Shown here: piece by piece, positions 56,428 to 64,000 of the stretch | Numbering within the stretch: position 1 is the first letter of the stretch | Layout: every line of letters begins with the position of its first letter | Assembly: GCF_016890225.1 (NCBI RefSeq) | Contig: NZ_JAFELM010000035.1 | Coordinates: 1 to 64,000 of the forward strand | Reading direction: 5' to 3' | DNA: 64,000 nt | From: Bacillus suaedaesalsae | GTDB lineage: Bacteria > Bacillota > Bacilli > Bacillales > SA4 | Translations under genes and position numbers: made by a program | Notes under the pieces: generated by a model | Databases searched by the model: none | The model's input: only the letters and a program-made list of their open reading frames with translations | Told to the model about the DNA's origin: nothing

Positions 56428-56491
56428 TATATCACCCTTATCTAATTCACTAAACTATATCGTTTGGTAACTATTAATATTCCATTAAAAA

Positions 56492-56560
56492 AGCATTAAT
56501 CCTTTCTTGATCAATGCTCAGAAAAAATTCTCTTATTAAACTATTCTTCCCCAATAGTTT
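56492..56560. repeat. Composite repeat: terminator hairpin plus CTTCCCC dyad
   Basis: AGCATT and AATGCT pair around a TAATCC-containing loop (56492-56518), then AAACTATT-CTTCCCC-AATAGTTT (56538-56560) forms a perfect 8-bp inverted repeat. The clearest copy of the family. Confidence 0.75.
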
Positions 56561-56586
56561 AAGTACAACTCTTCACATAATAACCA

Positions 56587-56769
56587 TTACTTTTTTCTTC
56601 TCTGTAGAGAATATACTTGCAGTGAAATAATGAAAGAAATTTGTATAAAGATTAATAACATTAATACATCCGTTGCTGTTGGATTATCTGGAAGTATGTA
56701 CGCAATGAAATTAAATAAAAGGTAAGATACTATAATAATAACTATAAAATTTAATGGTATTCTCCACAT
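56587..56769 (-). CDS. Small two-helix membrane protein (60 aa)
   Basis: Two hydrophobic helices separated by ILPDNPTATD and a basic tail SLQRRKK. AAGGA lies 9 bases before ATG 56769. Family unknown. Confidence 0.62.
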   Translation of the reverse strand: MWRIPLNFIVIIIVSYLLFNFIAYILPDNPTATDVLMLLIFIQISFIISLQVYSLQRRKK

Positions 56770-56841
56770 ATTGATTGTTCCTTCCAATTATATTAACTCT
56801 TTTTTTATATGTTCTCTGTTAATTGGTACATTTCCTTCTTT

Positions 56842-56886
56842 AACTAAACTTCCCCTTTACTTCAATAAAAAGGAGTTAATCTCCTT
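56842..56886. repeat. Composite repeat copy: CTTCCCC motif plus GGAG/CTCC hairpin
   Basis: AACTAAACTTCCCCTTTACT with TCAATAAA leads into AAGGAGTTAATCTCCTT (56869-56886), repeating the order motif-hairpin seen at 56492-56560 and 60072-60140. Confidence 0.7.
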
Positions 56887-56930
56887 CTTAAAGCACCCGT
56901 TTGTTAAATAACTTATGTTCAAGACTACTG

Positions 56931-57161
56931 TTATTTTATATCGTTATTTTTCTTATGTTTGAAAATAACTAAATTACACTCTTCACACCTTAATGCTGGA
57001 GTTTTTTTAACTTTTAACAATGCATCACCTATTAATGTTTCACTTCCAAAATCAGCAAAGATTGAATCAGGAGAGTCTGACCAGCAAATTCTTCGAGGAG
57101 AGAAAATATATCCTTGCTTCAACTCGTTACTACATTCAGGACACCTTACAACATCGTCCAT
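56931..57161 (-). CDS. Small zinc-ribbon protein (DUF6487/PF20097-like)
   Basis: A 76-aa protein with CPEC near the start and CEEC near residue 59, and the GYIFSPRRICWSDSP segment typical of these short ribbon proteins. Function unknown. AAGGTGG lies 12 bases upstream of ATG. Confidence 0.75.
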   Translation of the reverse strand: MDDVVRCPECSNELKQGYIFSPRRICWSDSPDSIFADFGSETLIGDALLKVKKTPALRCEECNLVIFKHKKNNDIK

Positions 57162-57198
57162 TGTTAGTTACACCACCTTCTTCTTCGTGTTTCTTATT

Positions 57199-57225
57199 GA
57201 AGTAACCTTCCCAATAGTTCAGTAA
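57199..57225. repeat. Copy of the CTTCCCC inter-gene motif
   Basis: GAAGTAACCTTCCCAATAGT followed by TCAGTAA, in the gap between the zinc ribbon and the 96-aa membrane gene. Confidence 0.6.
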
Positions 57226-57240
57226 GAATGAAAATTATCA

Positions 57241-57531
57241 TTACCTCAAATTACTATTAATTTTATATATTTTATTCTTGCAAATAAACGCCCATATCAA
57301 CAAAATAGATACCATTATCAGATAAAAAATAGAAAATATGAATACTACTCCTCCCATGCGATCTCCAACATTCTCAACGAGTGCATGATAAACTAAATAT
57401 AATATATATAGTAATGGGGCTAAAGCTGGGAGATATACAAATCTAGATTTATATCTGGCTAGAATAAAAATTAATATAGCTAGTATTACCAAAGGTAGAA
57501 CATAAAAGTTTATTATCCAAGTAGAATACAT
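57241..57531 (-). CDS. Small membrane protein (96 aa)
   Basis: Three hydrophobic helices and a basic tail (CKNKIYKINSNLR). GAGGAGG site before ATG. Family unknown. Confidence 0.65.
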   Translation of the reverse strand: MYSTWIINFYVLPLVILAILIFILARYKSRFVYLPALAPLLYILYLVYHALVENVGDRMGGVVFIFSIFYLIMVSILLIWAFICKNKIYKINSNLR

Positions 57532-57629
57532 GATACCTCCTCATTTTTATGATATTTCATGAAAATCGATTCTAGTAATTAGAAAATCAGAAAAGATTTA
57601 GAATATCTAAGTTTTTTCTGCTTGATTTT

Positions 57630-57648
57630 ACTATTCTTCCCTGATAGT
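57630..57648. repeat. Copy of the CTTCCCC inter-gene motif with dyad
   Basis: ACTATTCTTCCCTGATAGT, an inverted repeat of ACTAT, followed by TCAATAA. A weaker copy with GATCCCCTTAATTTAATAAA lies at 57696-57716. Confidence 0.62.
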
Positions 57649-57770
57649 TCAATAAGATCTTCGACAAAATAGTGTTACTATTCTTGAATTAACGATCCCC
57701 TTAATTTAATAAAAAACCTTGAATTGATACAAATACTGAAAATAGAAAAAGAACACTAAATAACCAACCT

Positions 57771-58316
57771 TTAGTTAAATAGTACCTTATTTATAAATTC
57801 TGTTTTTGCTTCTGTATATCCCTCACGGTCATTATTAAATTCTTGTGCTAATTGGCTCTTAATTGTAGCGTATTCCTCTACAAGTTGTGCATTAGTTCTT
57901 AGTTTATTTCGAAATTTAAGTTGTTTTTCCCAACGTTCTTCTCCTTCTTGCATTAGATGTAAATGAGCTACTCGTTTATCGTTCTTCACTTTAACAAAAA
58001 ATCTTCTCCAAAGCTGTCCGTCTAATTCGGGAGGTACATAATGCCAATCGTATAAAGATAGGTTTTCCACTATTTTGTTGATAAGTTCAAATGATTGAAT
58101 AGAAGCCATTAAGTCGATTATTGGTTTAGCTGGCAAATTAGGGATTGCTGTACTGCCTATATGTTTCACTTGCTTAACACCAAAAGCAGAAAGTATATTG
58201 TATAGTTCTTCTCTCTCCTGAATACCTTTGTCCTTCCACATAGGGTCTGGCTTTTTTATCTCAATTGCTTCAAATGCCCATACTGGAATATTTTTATGTT
58301 CAATACTATCGTCCAT
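57771..58316 (-). CDS. GrpB/UPF0157 family protein
   Basis: A 181-aa nucleotidyltransferase-fold protein with the family signature VKHIGSTAIPNLPAKPIIDL (about 53-72) and HLHLMQEG-like HLHL near 118. Activity is not established. Ribosome site AAGGGG. A CTTCCCC copy lies just upstream at 58343-58364. Confidence 0.9.
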   Translation of the reverse strand: MDDSIEHKNIPVWAFEAIEIKKPDPMWKDKGIQEREELYNILSAFGVKQVKHIGSTAIPNLPAKPIIDLMASIQSFELINKIVENLSLYDWHYVPPELDGQLWRRFFVKVKNDKRVAHLHLMQEGEERWEKQLKFRNKLRTNAQLVEEYATIKSQLAQEFNNDREGYTEAKTEFINKVLFN

Positions 58317-58400
58317 TAAGTCTATCCCCTTCTTATTTTCTTCAACAAACCTTCCCCTTTAGATGAATATTTACGTGTTTACACCAACTCGTTCGATGAG

Positions 58401-58946
58401 TTAGTTTCCTCCTATAGGGTTACCGTATTTATCAAAATACTTATATTTAAATTCATGAGATTTACCTTGGGGTACATCAATCCAACTAATAGACTGCTGA
58501 TTAACACTATAATCCTGTTCGATAACTTTACCATCAACATCCAATTCCATTTTAGAAATTTCATTTTCTTTATTAGTAATAATCATAAATTTTAATATAG
58601 GTGATTCACTAGCAAATATGTTAATTAAGAAAGGAACAAATGATTCCCCCTCTCTTTTCTCTATGTGCGTCCATCTATAGTTTCCTTTTTTATCTTTAGT
58701 AAATTGAATGTATGCAGGATGATTATTAAATAAAAATCCTACTACTCTATCATCGTTTATATCCTTAATTTCCAAAATTTCTATTTTTCCATTTTCGTAT
58801 CCATCAATTGTGTTTATAACTTTTACTATAGACTTCTTATCGTTACCATATGGCCTATTCATAATATCTGTTAAATAGAGAGTAAATACTCCAATTAAGA
58901 TTATAGCAGTTAAAGAGTTCAACACTCTTTTATTCTTTAATATCAT
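58401..58946 (-). CDS. Membrane-anchored hypothetical protein, paralogue of the gene at 11469
   Basis: A 181-aa protein with N-terminal anchor (about 12-30). It matches the product at 11469-12014 throughout (NHPAYIQF, KKGNY, NKENEISK, ISWIDVPQ). Its position in the repeat-delimited stretch suggests it arrived separately from the copy at 11.5 kb. Ribosome site GGAAGGTG. Confidence 0.75.
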   Translation of the reverse strand: MILKNKRVLNSLTAIILIGVFTLYLTDIMNRPYGNDKKSIVKVINTIDGYENGKIEILEIKDINDDRVVGFLFNNHPAYIQFTKDKKGNYRWTHIEKREGESFVPFLINIFASESPILKFMIITNKENEISKMELDVDGKVIEQDYSVNQQSISWIDVPQGKSHEFKYKYFDKYGNPIGGN

Positions 58947-59143
58947 GCCAGATCACCTTCCTTTTGGAGGACAATGATTATTTATTCAATTAAGTTTACT
59001 TCAACAAAAAAGTACACTAATCCTTTTTTTGATCAATACACAATTCCGAACCTTGAACGAATTATTTTACTATCTTTATACATAGACTACATAAATCAAT
59101 GAAGTCTATAATTTAATTGTGATACTTTTTCTGTTATTATGTC

Positions 59144-59906
59144 TTATTTTAAATTCGCTTCATAATGCTCTTCATTAAGTTTCACTACTTCAAGTTCCTT
59201 TATGGTCTCATTCAATTTCAATGCTAAACTTTGAATTCCAAAGAATTCTGTGAAAGTATGACTCCCAATTATAAGATTTATCCCTTTAAACTTAGCATAT
59301 TGAATCGTATACAAATTACATTCCCCTGTAATGTAAACATCACAATTATTTTCAATTGCTTCCTTAAGGCAAGTTGTTGGCCCTCCATTACCACAAACTA
59401 AACCCACTCGCTTCACTTTTTTTGTCATTAAACCGCCAAGATCTTACTGGTTCTTCAAGTAGATTTTCAAGATTCTTTACTAATTCATTGAATTCAATCT
59501 CTTTATCATATTCTGCGATTCTACCAAAATATAACCCTTCCCATTCATGTGTTCTTTTAACAATTTCAATATTCAATCTTTTTAATAAACTATCATTTGT
59601 TCCAAAGTTACAGTCATCAAGTGGCAAGTGATTATAATAGTGACTTATACCATACTCTTCTAGTTTTTCTATGCATGCCTCTTTTAATCCATATATTTCA
59701 TCCCATGCATCGTGGTGTGTCACCAACATATCAACACCATGAATTCTTGCTTCCTCTATAGTTTCAAGCGTTAGGTTTACACAGTATCCTAATTTTTTAA
59801 CATTTTTTTCTGCATAGTATGTAATCCCAGATTCACTAGAATAGATTTCCTTACTTGTTACATTAAAAAGATCATTAATTCTTTCAACAATACTTGAAAC
59901 ATCCAT
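59144..59906 (-). pseudogene. Nif3-like protein gene with a one-base frameshift
   Basis: Two overlapping frames (59388-59906 and 59144-59428) together encode a Nif3-like protein homologous to the one at 18273: THHDAW in the first part, GECNLYTIQYAK and GSHTFTEFFG in the second. The break is at a run of seven A (59417-59423 on the other strand); six would restore one frame. GAGGAGG precedes ATG 59906. It may be a pseudogene, a sequencing slip, or be rescued by slippage. Confidence 0.82.
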
Positions 59907-60071
59907 ATACTGACCTCCTCAATTTTATCCTGCTTTCTCTTCAATTCACTTTTTGCACCTTGGTTGTAATAATAATTTAACATAAATATCCAACTTAATA
60001 CTCACTAGGTTATTCCAAATCTCGCTTTATTTGCTGCGAATATGAGTCTAATACATAATAAATTGCTATTG

Positions 60072-60140
60072 TGTGAACTAAACTTTTCCATTAATACAAA
60101 AAGAGAGTGCATTAATCCTGCTTAAATAGAATGCACTCCT
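60072..60140. repeat. Composite repeat: CTTCCC-like motif plus GAGTGCATT hairpin
   Basis: GAACTAAACTTTTCCATTAA then GAGTGCATT (60105-60113) paired with AATGCACTC (60130-60138) around a TAATCC-containing loop. Same order as at 56492 and 56842; it doubles as terminator for the 60147 gene. Confidence 0.7.
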
Positions 60141-60146
60141 TGGTAA

Positions 60147-60341
60147 TCAAAGTTTAGAACCACACCACGGACAAAATGAGATTCCGATACTTGAAGAACC
60201 TCCATCATGAATTATTAAGCCATAGTCATGATCTTTTTCACTAAATATTATTATTTTATCTGGACATTCAAATGGATTATCATGTATGTCACATTTGTAA
60301 TTCGAATGATAACCCATATCATCACAACAATGTTTTTTCAT
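60147..60341 (-). CDS. DUF6980-family protein
   Basis: A 64-aa protein with CCDDM, HSNYKCDIH, ECPDKIIIF, GLIIHDGGSSS and CPWCG, the conserved blocks of the DUF6980 family; the cysteines probably bind zinc. GAGG lies 6 bases before ATG 60341, preferred to 60383. Function unknown. Confidence 0.85.
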   Translation of the reverse strand: MKKHCCDDMGYHSNYKCDIHDNPFECPDKIIIFSEKDHDYGLIIHDGGSSSIGISFCPWCGSKL

Positions 60342-60528
60342 TATTAGCCTCTTATCTAGATATTTTTCATACTTATACTTCATCCATTAGTTGAGCAAAG
60401 CCGATTAATTTTAAAGGTTTAAACCAACCTTTATAAACATATCCTCTCAAATTCACTGTAACCTTTATTTTGAATCAAGGTCAACAAAGCCGGCGTTACC
60501 GTTCCTTAGTTAAATGCACCACTTAACT

Positions 60529-60678
60529 TTAAAGTGCGAGGTAATTTCCATTTTCCTCAAAGCTGTATACTCCAGTTGGATACGAATGGCAATTTGATTT
60601 CATGCGTTCAATGTAATTTATTAATTGGTTGATATAAATTGGCAAAAGAGAGACCAAATCACTAAGAGATTTGGTCAG
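60529..60678 (-). pseudogene. Fragment of a coding frame (about 49 codons)
   Basis: In the 380-bp gap 60342-60722 one frame reads protein-like: LPIYINQLINYIERM then HSYPTGVYSFEENGNYL. It lacks a start codon or ribosome site and overlaps the rsgA terminator stem. It may be a gene remnant; family not recognised. The rest of the gap has only weak motif copies. Confidence 0.3.
60652..60676 (-). terminator. Likely terminator of rsgA
   Basis: GACCAAATC and GATTTGGTC pair perfectly around ACTAAGA; TCTCTTTT follows in the minus direction. Confidence 0.7.
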
Positions 60679-60722
60679 TTAATTTCTTTTTATTTGTAGA
60701 CTTCTACACCGAAACGGAAGCA

Positions 60723-61784
60723 TTATTTTCTATAAACTCTCGTACGGTCACCAGCAAGCTTTTTCCATTTTTCTTTTTCTGCTAGCTGGGCTCTTTTGTC
60801 ATTTTTTCTATCTAGGTATGCTAGTTCTCGTTGTAGTTTGATATAGCTTTGGAATCGTTTCTCATCAAGTGCTCCTGATTCAATTGCCTCTCGCACCGCA
60901 CATTCGCGTTCTTTTTCGTGCTTACAATCTCTGAAATAACATTGTTCAGCTAAATCTTCAACATCTGAAAAGCTTTGACTCATGCCACCGTCCGCTTCCC
61001 AAAGCTGTAATTCCCTCATACCTGGAGTATCAATAATCATTCCACCTGATGGAAGTACGACTAGTTCTCTATGTGTTGTTGTATGTCGTCCTTTTCCGTC
61101 CTCATCTCTAATATCTTGAACAAGCTGCTTTTCTTCTCCTAGTAAGTAGTTCGTTAATGTAGATTTACCGGCACCAGAAGATCCAAGTAATGCAACTGTC
61201 TGACCTTCACCCAGGTATGACTGTAATGGCTCAAGCCCCGTTAAATCTTTCGCACTTGTCACATGGATTGGCACTCCGAACGCAACACCTTCAACATCTT
61301 GTATAAATGGCTCTGAATCTTCACAAAGGTCAGCCTTTGTTAAAACAATGACCGGATTTGCTCCACTTTCCCAAGTTAAAAGTAAATACCGTTCTAATCG
61401 ACGAATGTTAAAATCTTGATTTAAGGCTGCTACAAGAAAAACTGTATTAACATTTGTCGCAACAATTTGTTCTTCTGTTGTTTCACCTGCAACTTTTCGT
61501 GAAAACTTACTGAATCGTGGTAATATGCTATGAATCGTTGCTTTACCTTCATTTAGCCTTGCTGAAAGAAGTACCCAATCCCCAACAGCAGGATAATCTT
61601 CTCTACCTCCTGCCAGGAATCGCATTTTACCTGTAATTTCAGCCATCAATTCACCTGACTCTGTCATTACACGATAAATTCGCTTATGCTCTAACGTTAC
61701 TCTTCCTGCAATCCATTCTGTATTTGTTATTGCATCCATTTCATTTTGTAATTGTGTATTCCAACCTAATTGAGTTAAATTCAA
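60723..61784 (-). CDS. rsgA: Ribosome small-subunit-dependent GTPase A (RsgA paralogue)
   Basis: A 353-aa circularly permuted GTPase acting late in 30S maturation: OB-fold N-terminus (to about 110), NVNTVFLVAALN, TKAD (G4) at about 150, Walker A GSSGAGKSTL at about 202, DTPGM (G3), and the zinc knuckle C...C...H...C (CYFRDCKHEKEREC). TTG start 8 bases after AGGAGG. It lacks the prpC-prkC context of the usual Bacillus copy, so it is probably a second RsgA. It sits behind a structured leader with its own promoter. Confidence 0.93.
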   Translation of the reverse strand: MNLTQLGWNTQLQNEMDAITNTEWIAGRVTLEHKRIYRVMTESGELMAEITGKMRFLAGGREDYPAVGDWVLLSARLNEGKATIHSILPRFSKFSRKVAGETTEEQIVATNVNTVFLVAALNQDFNIRRLERYLLLTWESGANPVIVLTKADLCEDSEPFIQDVEGVAFGVPIHVTSAKDLTGLEPLQSYLGEGQTVALLGSSGAGKSTLTNYLLGEEKQLVQDIRDEDGKGRHTTTHRELVVLPSGGMIIDTPGMRELQLWEADGGMSQSFSDVEDLAEQCYFRDCKHEKERECAVREAIESGALDEKRFQSYIKLQRELAYLDRKNDKRAQLAEKEKWKKLAGDRTRVYRK

Positions 61785-61830
61785 ATTTGTTTCCTCCTAC
61801 GGAACGTTTCATTTTTTGTTTTTTTCAAAT

Positions 61831-61855
61831 AAAAAAAGACCGTTCTCACGGTCTT
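61831..61855 (-). terminator. Terminator hairpin just before rsgA (leader terminator 2)
   Basis: AAGACCGT and ACGGTCTT pair perfectly around four bases, followed by seven T in the minus direction. It lies upstream of the rsgA ribosome site, so transcripts from the leader promoter must pass it. Confidence 0.85.
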
Positions 61856-61870
61856 AAAGGATAGAGGTAC

Positions 61871-61888
61871 CCAGCTAACATTAGCTGG
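61871..61888 (-). promoter_or_regulatory. Leader hairpin without T-run
   Basis: CCAGCTAA and TTAGCTGG form a perfect 8-bp stem. It lies between the two terminator-like hairpins of the rsgA leader. Confidence 0.65.
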
Positions 61889-61901
61889 AATACTTCCAAG
61901 A

Positions 61902-61941
61902 CAAAAGAAAAACCATGAGTGCATTCACAGCCCATGGTTTT
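61902..61941 (-). terminator. Leader terminator 1
   Basis: AAAACCATG (minus strand) pairs with CATGGTTTT, followed by TCTTTTG. The loop contains GGGCTGTG, complementary to CACAGCCC within the leader ORF. Confidence 0.72.
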
Positions 61942-61970
61942 ATCATCCGTTCACATAGTAGAAAATGAAT

Positions 61971-62033
61971 TTACAAATATACCGAGGGCTGTGCTATGAA
62001 GTTATATGCGTTTACAACAATTAATTTTTCCAT
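61971..62033 (-). CDS. 20-residue leader peptide upstream of rsgA
   Basis: ATG at 62033 has GAGGG 7 bases upstream; 20 codons follow to TAA. Product MEKLIVVNAYNFIAQPSVYL. The ribosome site (CGAGGG) can pair with CCCTCG inside the ORF, and the adjacent CACAGCCC can pair with the terminator loop, so translation of this ORF should change the downstream fold. It is best read as a regulatory leader peptide, although a functional small protein is possible. Confidence 0.6.
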   Translation of the reverse strand: MEKLIVVNAYNFIAQPSVYL

Positions 62034-62069
62034 ATTACATCCCTCGCTTTCGATCAGTTATTTAAGATA

Positions 62070-62098
62070 AGTATAGTATAAACACTTTACCTTGTAAA
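62070..62098 (-). promoter_or_regulatory. Vegetative promoter of the rsgA leader
   Basis: TTTACA at 62098-62093 and TATACT at 62075-62070 with a 17-bp spacer on the minus strand; a second TATACT overlaps at 62080-62075 with too short a spacer. The expected start near 62063 lies about 30 bases before the leader ATG. Confidence 0.72.
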
Positions 62099-62150
62099 TA
62101 CACAATTGGATATTTTTTTATAAAATGGTAAATCTGCCTATATTGTGCAT

Positions 62151-62247
62151 ATGCGTCAAAATATTGATATTTGTTTCAAAATTTTAATATATGCATCAAA
62201 ATATATATTTTTGCATCGAAATCCTGATATATGAACCAAAACGATAG
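62151..62247. repeat. Tandem array of a 20-bp unit, five copies
   Basis: Units of ATGCATCAAAATATTGATAT type begin at 62151, 62171, 62191, 62211 and 62231 (last one partial), an exact 20-bp period. CAAA/CGAA at positions 7-10 of the unit is the best conserved core. It lies between the parC terminator and the rsgA leader promoter. Confidence 0.88.
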
Positions 62248-62249
62248 AA

Positions 62250-62277
62250 AAAGAGCATATCCTCTTGGATATGCTCT
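62250..62277 (-). terminator. Terminator of parC
   Basis: AGAGCATATCC and GGATATGCTCT form a perfect 11-bp stem around TCTT, followed by TTTTTCTATCG in the minus direction. Confidence 0.88.
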
Positions 62278-62282
62278 AAATC

Positions 62283-64000
62283 TTACTCTACCTCTTTAGC
62301 CAGCTTCCAAACCTCAGTTACGACACCTGCATCATCTATATCTACAACAAATGACCCATTGCTGTATCTGTCATTTGGACGTAGGTTAACCGGGTCTACC
62401 GTTTCGGTAACATTTTTTGCAGTTTGTACTACCACTAAATCTTCAGAATCTACAACTGGAATTATCTTAACAATTCGATGTGGATTTGATTTTAATTCAC
62501 GTAATGTAACAACACCACGTTTTGCTCTCGTTGCTTTTTCAAATTCTGATAATCCCATTTTCTTCGTTGATCCACGATGTGTGACAAGAACTAAATTCAC
62601 TTTCTTGTCTGGAATGATGACTGCACCTGTTACGACAAAGTCGCCATCCTTTAAGTTAATACCTTTTACCCCTGCTGACCTTGCACCAGTTGGATTTACT
62701 TCTTCTTCACTAAACCAAAGGGCATAACCAACACTAGTAGCAAGGAACACATCCTGTGTACCGTCAGTTAAGTGAACTTCTACAACTTGGTCGTCATCCT
62801 TTAAGTTGATTGCTACTAACGCCTTTGAATATCGTGATGCTTTATACTGGTTCAATTCTGTCTTTTTCACCATACCGTTTTTCGTTGTAAATAATAAATA
62901 GTATGGAGCTTCGAAATCTTTTATTTGAAGTGCTTCTATAATTGATTCATTTTTATCAATCGGTACGATGTTGGCAACATGCTGGCCAAGATCTTTCCAG
63001 CGAATATCCGGAATTTCGTGAACTGGAAGGTATAAATAGTTTCCTTTGTTCGTAAACAACAACAGTGTTTCCGTTGTATTAATATCCAGTTTCCTTAATA
63101 TTCTGTCTGTATCCTTCATACCAAAATCTTGGCCATTGGATGCGGCGTAAGACCGTTGACTTGTACGCTTGACATAGCCATCCTTCGTAACAGTTACGAT
63201 GACATCTTCTGAAGGTACCATAACTTCTAGATTGATCTTGATTTCTTCAATTTCTGCCTCAATACGAGTACGTCTAACATCAGCATATGATTTTTTCACT
63301 CGTTTTAGGTCAGTTTTAATAACTGAAGCAAGCTTTGCTTCGCTATTTAAAATTTGTGTTAATTCTTCAATCTTAGCCGTTAATTCCTCGGATTCCTTCA
63401 TTAACTGAGTTATGTCTGTGTTTGTTAAACGATATAGTTGTAAGGAAACGATTGCCTCACTTTGTGGCTCTGTGAAGTCATATTCCTTCATCAAGTTTTC
63501 TTTCGCATCCTTTTTATCTTTAGATGCTCGGATTGTTGCGATTACTTGATCTAATATCGATAACGCCTTCATTAGACCTTCTACAACGTGTTGTCTCTCT
63601 TGAGCTTTTCTAAGTTCGTATTTAGAGCGATTTGTCACAACTTCCTTTTGATGCTCGATATACGCATCCAATAAAGCTGGTAAACTCATCAAACGTGGAC
63701 GACGATTGGAAATCGCAACCATATTAAAGTTATAAGGAACTTGTAAGTCTGTATTCTTATATAAATAATTTAATACGCCGTTTGCATCGGCATCCTTCTT
63801 CAATTCAACAACGATACGTAATCCGGTACGGTCAGTTTCATCACGAACCTCTGAAATCCCTTCAACCTTTTTATCAAGGCGCAGCTCGTCCATTTTCTTC
63901 ACTAAGTTTGCTTTATTCAATTCAAATGGAATTTCTGTAATGACGATTTGCTGCTTGCTACCTTTGACATCCTCAATTGAAGCCTTACCACGGATAATGA
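62283..64000 (-). CDS. parC: DNA topoisomerase IV subunit A, 3' part
   Basis: The frame is open from 62283 to the window edge, about 572 codons of a protein usually near 800 aa. It covers the end of the breakage-reunion domain (EIPFELNKANLV, PYNFNMVAISNRRPRLMSL), the coiled coil with the dimer gate, and C-terminal beta-pinwheel repeats. ParC rather than GyrA is judged from the lack of an intact GyrA box (a ParC-like pinwheel) and Bacillus ParC resemblance. It decatenates daughter chromosomes. parE should lie upstream, beyond the window. Confidence 0.9.
   Translation of the reverse strand, partial: IIRGKASIEDVKGSKQQIVITEIPFELNKANLVKKMDELRLDKKVEGISEVRDETDRTGLRIVVELKKDADANGVLNYLYKNTDLQVPYNFNMVAISNRRPRLMSLPALLDAYIEHQKEVVTNRSKYELRKAQERQHVVEGLMKALSILDQVIATIRASKDKKDAKENLMKEYDFTEPQSEAIVSLQLYRLTNTDITQLMKESEELTAKIEELTQILNSEAKLASVIKTDLKRVKKSYADVRRTRIEAEIEEIKINLEVMVPSEDVIVTVTKDGYVKRTSQRSYAASNGQDFGMKDTDRILRKLDINTTETLLLFTNKGNYLYLPVHEIPDIRWKDLGQHVANIVPIDKNESIIEALQIKDFEAPYYLLFTTKNGMVKKTELNQYKASRYSKALVAINLKDDDQVVEVHLTDGTQDVFLATSVGYALWFSEEEVNPTGARSAGVKGINLKDGDFVVTGAVIIPDKKVNLVLVTHRGSTKKMGLSEFEKATRAKRGVVTLRELKSNPHRIVKIIPVVDSEDLVVVQTAKNVTETVDPVNLRPNDRYSNGSFVVDIDDAGVVTEVWKLAKEVE

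Noticed and set aside
62283-63920. parC starting at the ATG 63920
   Set aside because: ParC-like sequence continues in frame to the window edge; that Met is internal.

Overview
The window looks like chromosome from a low-GC, endospore-forming member of the Bacillaceae (Bacillus sensu lato). The grounds are the low GC, strong AGGAGG-type ribosome sites, sporulation-type genes (a CotF-like coat protein, a 27-residue YjcZ-type protein, KinA/KinE-like orphan kinases, a coat-type manganese catalase), HelD, class D sortase and many TTG/GTG starts. I cannot name the species. Most genes are on the minus strand. No rRNA or tRNA gene and no CRISPR array was seen.

Region by region. 1-1395: one end of an IS3-family (IS150-group) element with a textbook A AAA AAG frameshift site; its terminus abuts the stop codon of a NUDIX gene. 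1.4-8.1 kb: NUDIX, K+/H+ antiporter, a 54-aa gene, quinone oxidoreductase, S51-like peptidase, a Cys/His/Asp enzyme-like protein, a formate/nitrite transporter broken near its C-terminus, and lactate dehydrogenase. 8.2-11.2 kb: an ECF sigma/anti-sigma pair, divergent from an LPETS surface protein and its class D sortase. 11.1-15.6 kb: small membrane proteins, YbaK-type deacylase, a WapI-like protein, a zinc-ribbon membrane protein, and the first of two orphan Opp/Dpp-type permease pairs. 15.7-22.8 kb: Na/Pi cotransporter, GNAT, Nif3-like protein, the molybdenum cofactor operon moeA-mobB-moaE-moaD, and an acyltransferase. 23-32 kb: CotF-like protein, a two-component system beside HtrA, Tag glycosylase, an ATP-grasp ligase, an orphan PAS kinase and a COG0523 GTPase. 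32-39 kb: the second permease pair, HelD, a candidate small RNA and an LVIVD beta-propeller protein. 39-49 kb: lipoprotein, zinc ribbon, orphan kinase, MsrAB, AbrB-type transporter, manganese catalase, antibiotic-kinase-like protein, benzil-reductase-like SDR and YjcZ. 49.4-53.1 kb: a tightly coupled cluster with signal peptidase I, four NUDIX genes, a GNAT and a nucleotidyltransferase. 53.1-54.9 kb: a decayed alpha/beta hydrolase truncated against an N-terminally truncated IS110 transposase. 55-60.4 kb: an accessory stretch of short one-gene units, nearly every gap carrying a related short repeat; it includes diverged second copies of two genes found at 11.5 and 18.3 kb. 60.5-64 kb: an rsgA paralogue behind a structured leader with its own promoter and a 20-codon ORF, a 20-bp tandem repeat, and the 3' part of parC running off the end.

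The best leads for something undescribed are the rsgA leader (a candidate ribosome-sensing attenuator), the repeat-delimited array at 55-60 kb, a free-standing promoter-terminator unit between helD and the LVIVD gene, two helically phased 20-21 bp repeat arrays, and the two ATPase-less permease pairs, one of which appears to start at an ATT codon.
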